From Gordonia namibiensis NBRC 108229 (GTDB taxonomy: Bacteria > Actinomycetota > Actinomycetes > Mycobacteriales > Mycobacteriaceae), in the NCBI RefSeq assembly GCF_000298235.1, contig NZ_BAHE01000025.1, positions 1-64,000 on the forward strand: a stretch of DNA of 64,000 bases, given 5' to 3'. Each line of letters begins with the position of its first letter. Within the stretch, counting starts at the first letter, position 1. The position numbers and the translations under genes were made by a program. The notes below the pieces were generated by a model. It made no database searches, was not told the DNA's origin, and saw nothing but the letters and a program-made list of their open reading frames with translations. Positions 63,392 to 64,000 of the stretch are shown one piece after another.

Positions 63392-64000
63392 GTATCGCCT
63401 TGACCGAAGATCACGTCGAACTGGGTTCGGTGGTCCGCGATTTCACGATCGAGCGCAAGGTGCGCGCCGAGGCCCGCACCCTTCTCGATGCTCCCGAGGA
63501 GCAGCGGCCCACGTTCTGGTCGGAGATCGCCGACGTCGGCTGGCTCGGTTTGCATGTCGTCGAGGAGTACGGCGGGTCGGGTTTCGGCATCGCCGAGCTC
63601 GTCGTCGTCGTGGAGGAACTCGGCCGGGCTGTGGCGCCGGGCCCCTTCCTGCCCACCGTCATGGCCTCGGCTGTCCTCGGTCACGCCGACGAGCAGCTGC
63701 GCGGTCGGTGGCTTCCCAAGCTGGTCGACGGATCGGTCATCGCCGGCGTGGGGCTCGCGTCGTCGCTCGACACCTCTGGCGACAGCGTCTCCGGCACGGT
63801 GGGCGCCGTGCTCGGTGCGCCGCTCGCCGACATCCTCCTGCTCATCGACGGCAACGACGTGCTCCTCGTCGAGCCGTCCGCGAATGGGGTGGAGGTCGAG
63901 GCGAAGGCCAATCTGGACCCGACCCGTCGTTCGGGCAAGGTGACGCTGGCCGATACCCCGGCCACCCGGATCGCCGGCCTCGGTTCGACTGCACTGGCTC
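63388..64000 (+). CDS. Acyl-CoA dehydrogenase (partial, cut by window end)
   Basis: At least 204 residues, running off the right edge with no stop. N-terminal acyl-CoA dehydrogenase domain: LTEDHVELGSVVRDFTIERK, LHVVEEYGGSGFGIAELVVV, GRAVAPGPFLPTVMAS and RGRWLPKLVDGS. This is the divergent actinobacterial type that often forms heteromeric pairs (FadE). The GGGAGC upstream and the ATGA overlap with the phosphotransferase support the start at 63388. Confidence 0.85.
   Translation, partial: MSIALTEDHVELGSVVRDFTIERKVRAEARTLLDAPEEQRPTFWSEIADVGWLGLHVVEEYGGSGFGIAELVVVVEELGRAVAPGPFLPTVMASAVLGHADEQLRGRWLPKLVDGSVIAGVGLASSLDTSGDSVSGTVGAVLGAPLADILLLIDGNDVLLVEPSANGVEVEAKANLDPTRRSGKVTLADTPATRIAGLGSTALA

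Overview
The window is high-GC DNA with tightly packed genes, frequent ATGA/TGATG stop-start overlaps, GTG/TTG starts and many acyl-CoA enzymes. This is typical of mycolic-acid actinobacteria. A DtxR/IdeR-type iron box, a mycofactocin-type SDR, an AveC-family spirocyclase-like protein, a benABCD-LuxR gene order like that of Corynebacterium, and scattered GTTGAGTAGGCGACGAGCGC-type intergenic repeats point to Gordonia or a close relative (Rhodococcus, Williamsia). This is inference, because no rRNA or other marker is present. No rRNA or tRNA genes, insertion sequences, CRISPR arrays or phage genes were seen.

Layout. (1) 0.1-8.3 kb: a minus-strand CaiB / double-hotdog MaoC / CitE operon resembling C5-dicarboxyl-CoA (mesaconate or itaconate) breakdown. 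It diverges from an acyl-CoA dehydrogenase and a HutC-type GntR regulator, and is followed by an MFS exporter divergent from a MarR-SDR pair. (2) 8.3-17 kb: an operon with aminotransferase, dihydropyrimidinase-like amidohydrolase, LLM oxidoreductase, carbamoyl-amide hydrolase, IclR regulator and carboxymuconolactone decarboxylase-like protein. It diverges from a complete polar-amino-acid-type ABC importer and looks like uptake plus catabolism of a cyclic or linear ureide. (3) 17-22 kb: FUSC membrane protein with MarR, iron-regulated siderophore-interacting reductase, 3-hydroxyisobutyryl-CoA hydrolase and enoyl-CoA hydratase.

(4) 22-37.4 kb: an apparently complete benzoate-to-central-metabolism route. 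benA, benB, a fused benC-benD gene and a LuxR/LAL regulator (BenR-like) lie on the minus strand. catR-catB-catA-catC and LysR/pcaF-pcaD-pcaI-pcaJ flank them. Benzoate would be converted to catechol, cis,cis-muconate, muconolactone, 3-oxoadipate enol-lactone, 3-oxoadipate and finally succinyl-CoA plus acetyl-CoA. The most striking gene is a 926-residue protein in which BenC (ferredoxin plus FAD/NAD reductase) is joined to BenD (cis-diol dehydrogenase) through a repeat-bearing linker and a FadR-type FCD ligand-binding domain.

(5) 37.4-45.6 kb: a tandem repeat array, a metallophosphoesterase, a rhodanese, then AveC-like protein / [3Fe-4S] ferredoxin / aldehyde dehydrogenase on the minus strand. 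These diverge from an FCD-GntR regulator followed by an acyl-CoA synthetase; near-identical candidate operators lie in front of the ALDH operon and of the synthetase. (6) 45.6-64 kb: a large catabolic island with CoA transferase, CrtC/AttH-like protein, amidohydrolase, two paralogous MaoC didomain proteins, thioesterase, mycofactocin-type SDR, thiolase plus DUF35 partner, acyl-CoA ligase, three further crotonase/SDR genes, a cytochrome P450, a phosphotransferase and an acyl-CoA dehydrogenase cut by the window edge. Together they suggest oxidation, CoA activation and beta-oxidation-like breakdown of an unidentified alicyclic or terpenoid-like substrate.

Intergenic regions carry at least two repeat families: long hairpins at 1, 21.9 and 50.8 kb, and TTGAGTAGG/CGTATCGA-type units at 37.5, 51.1 and 56.5 kb. 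They generally sit at the 3' ends of operons, where they may act as transcription terminators.
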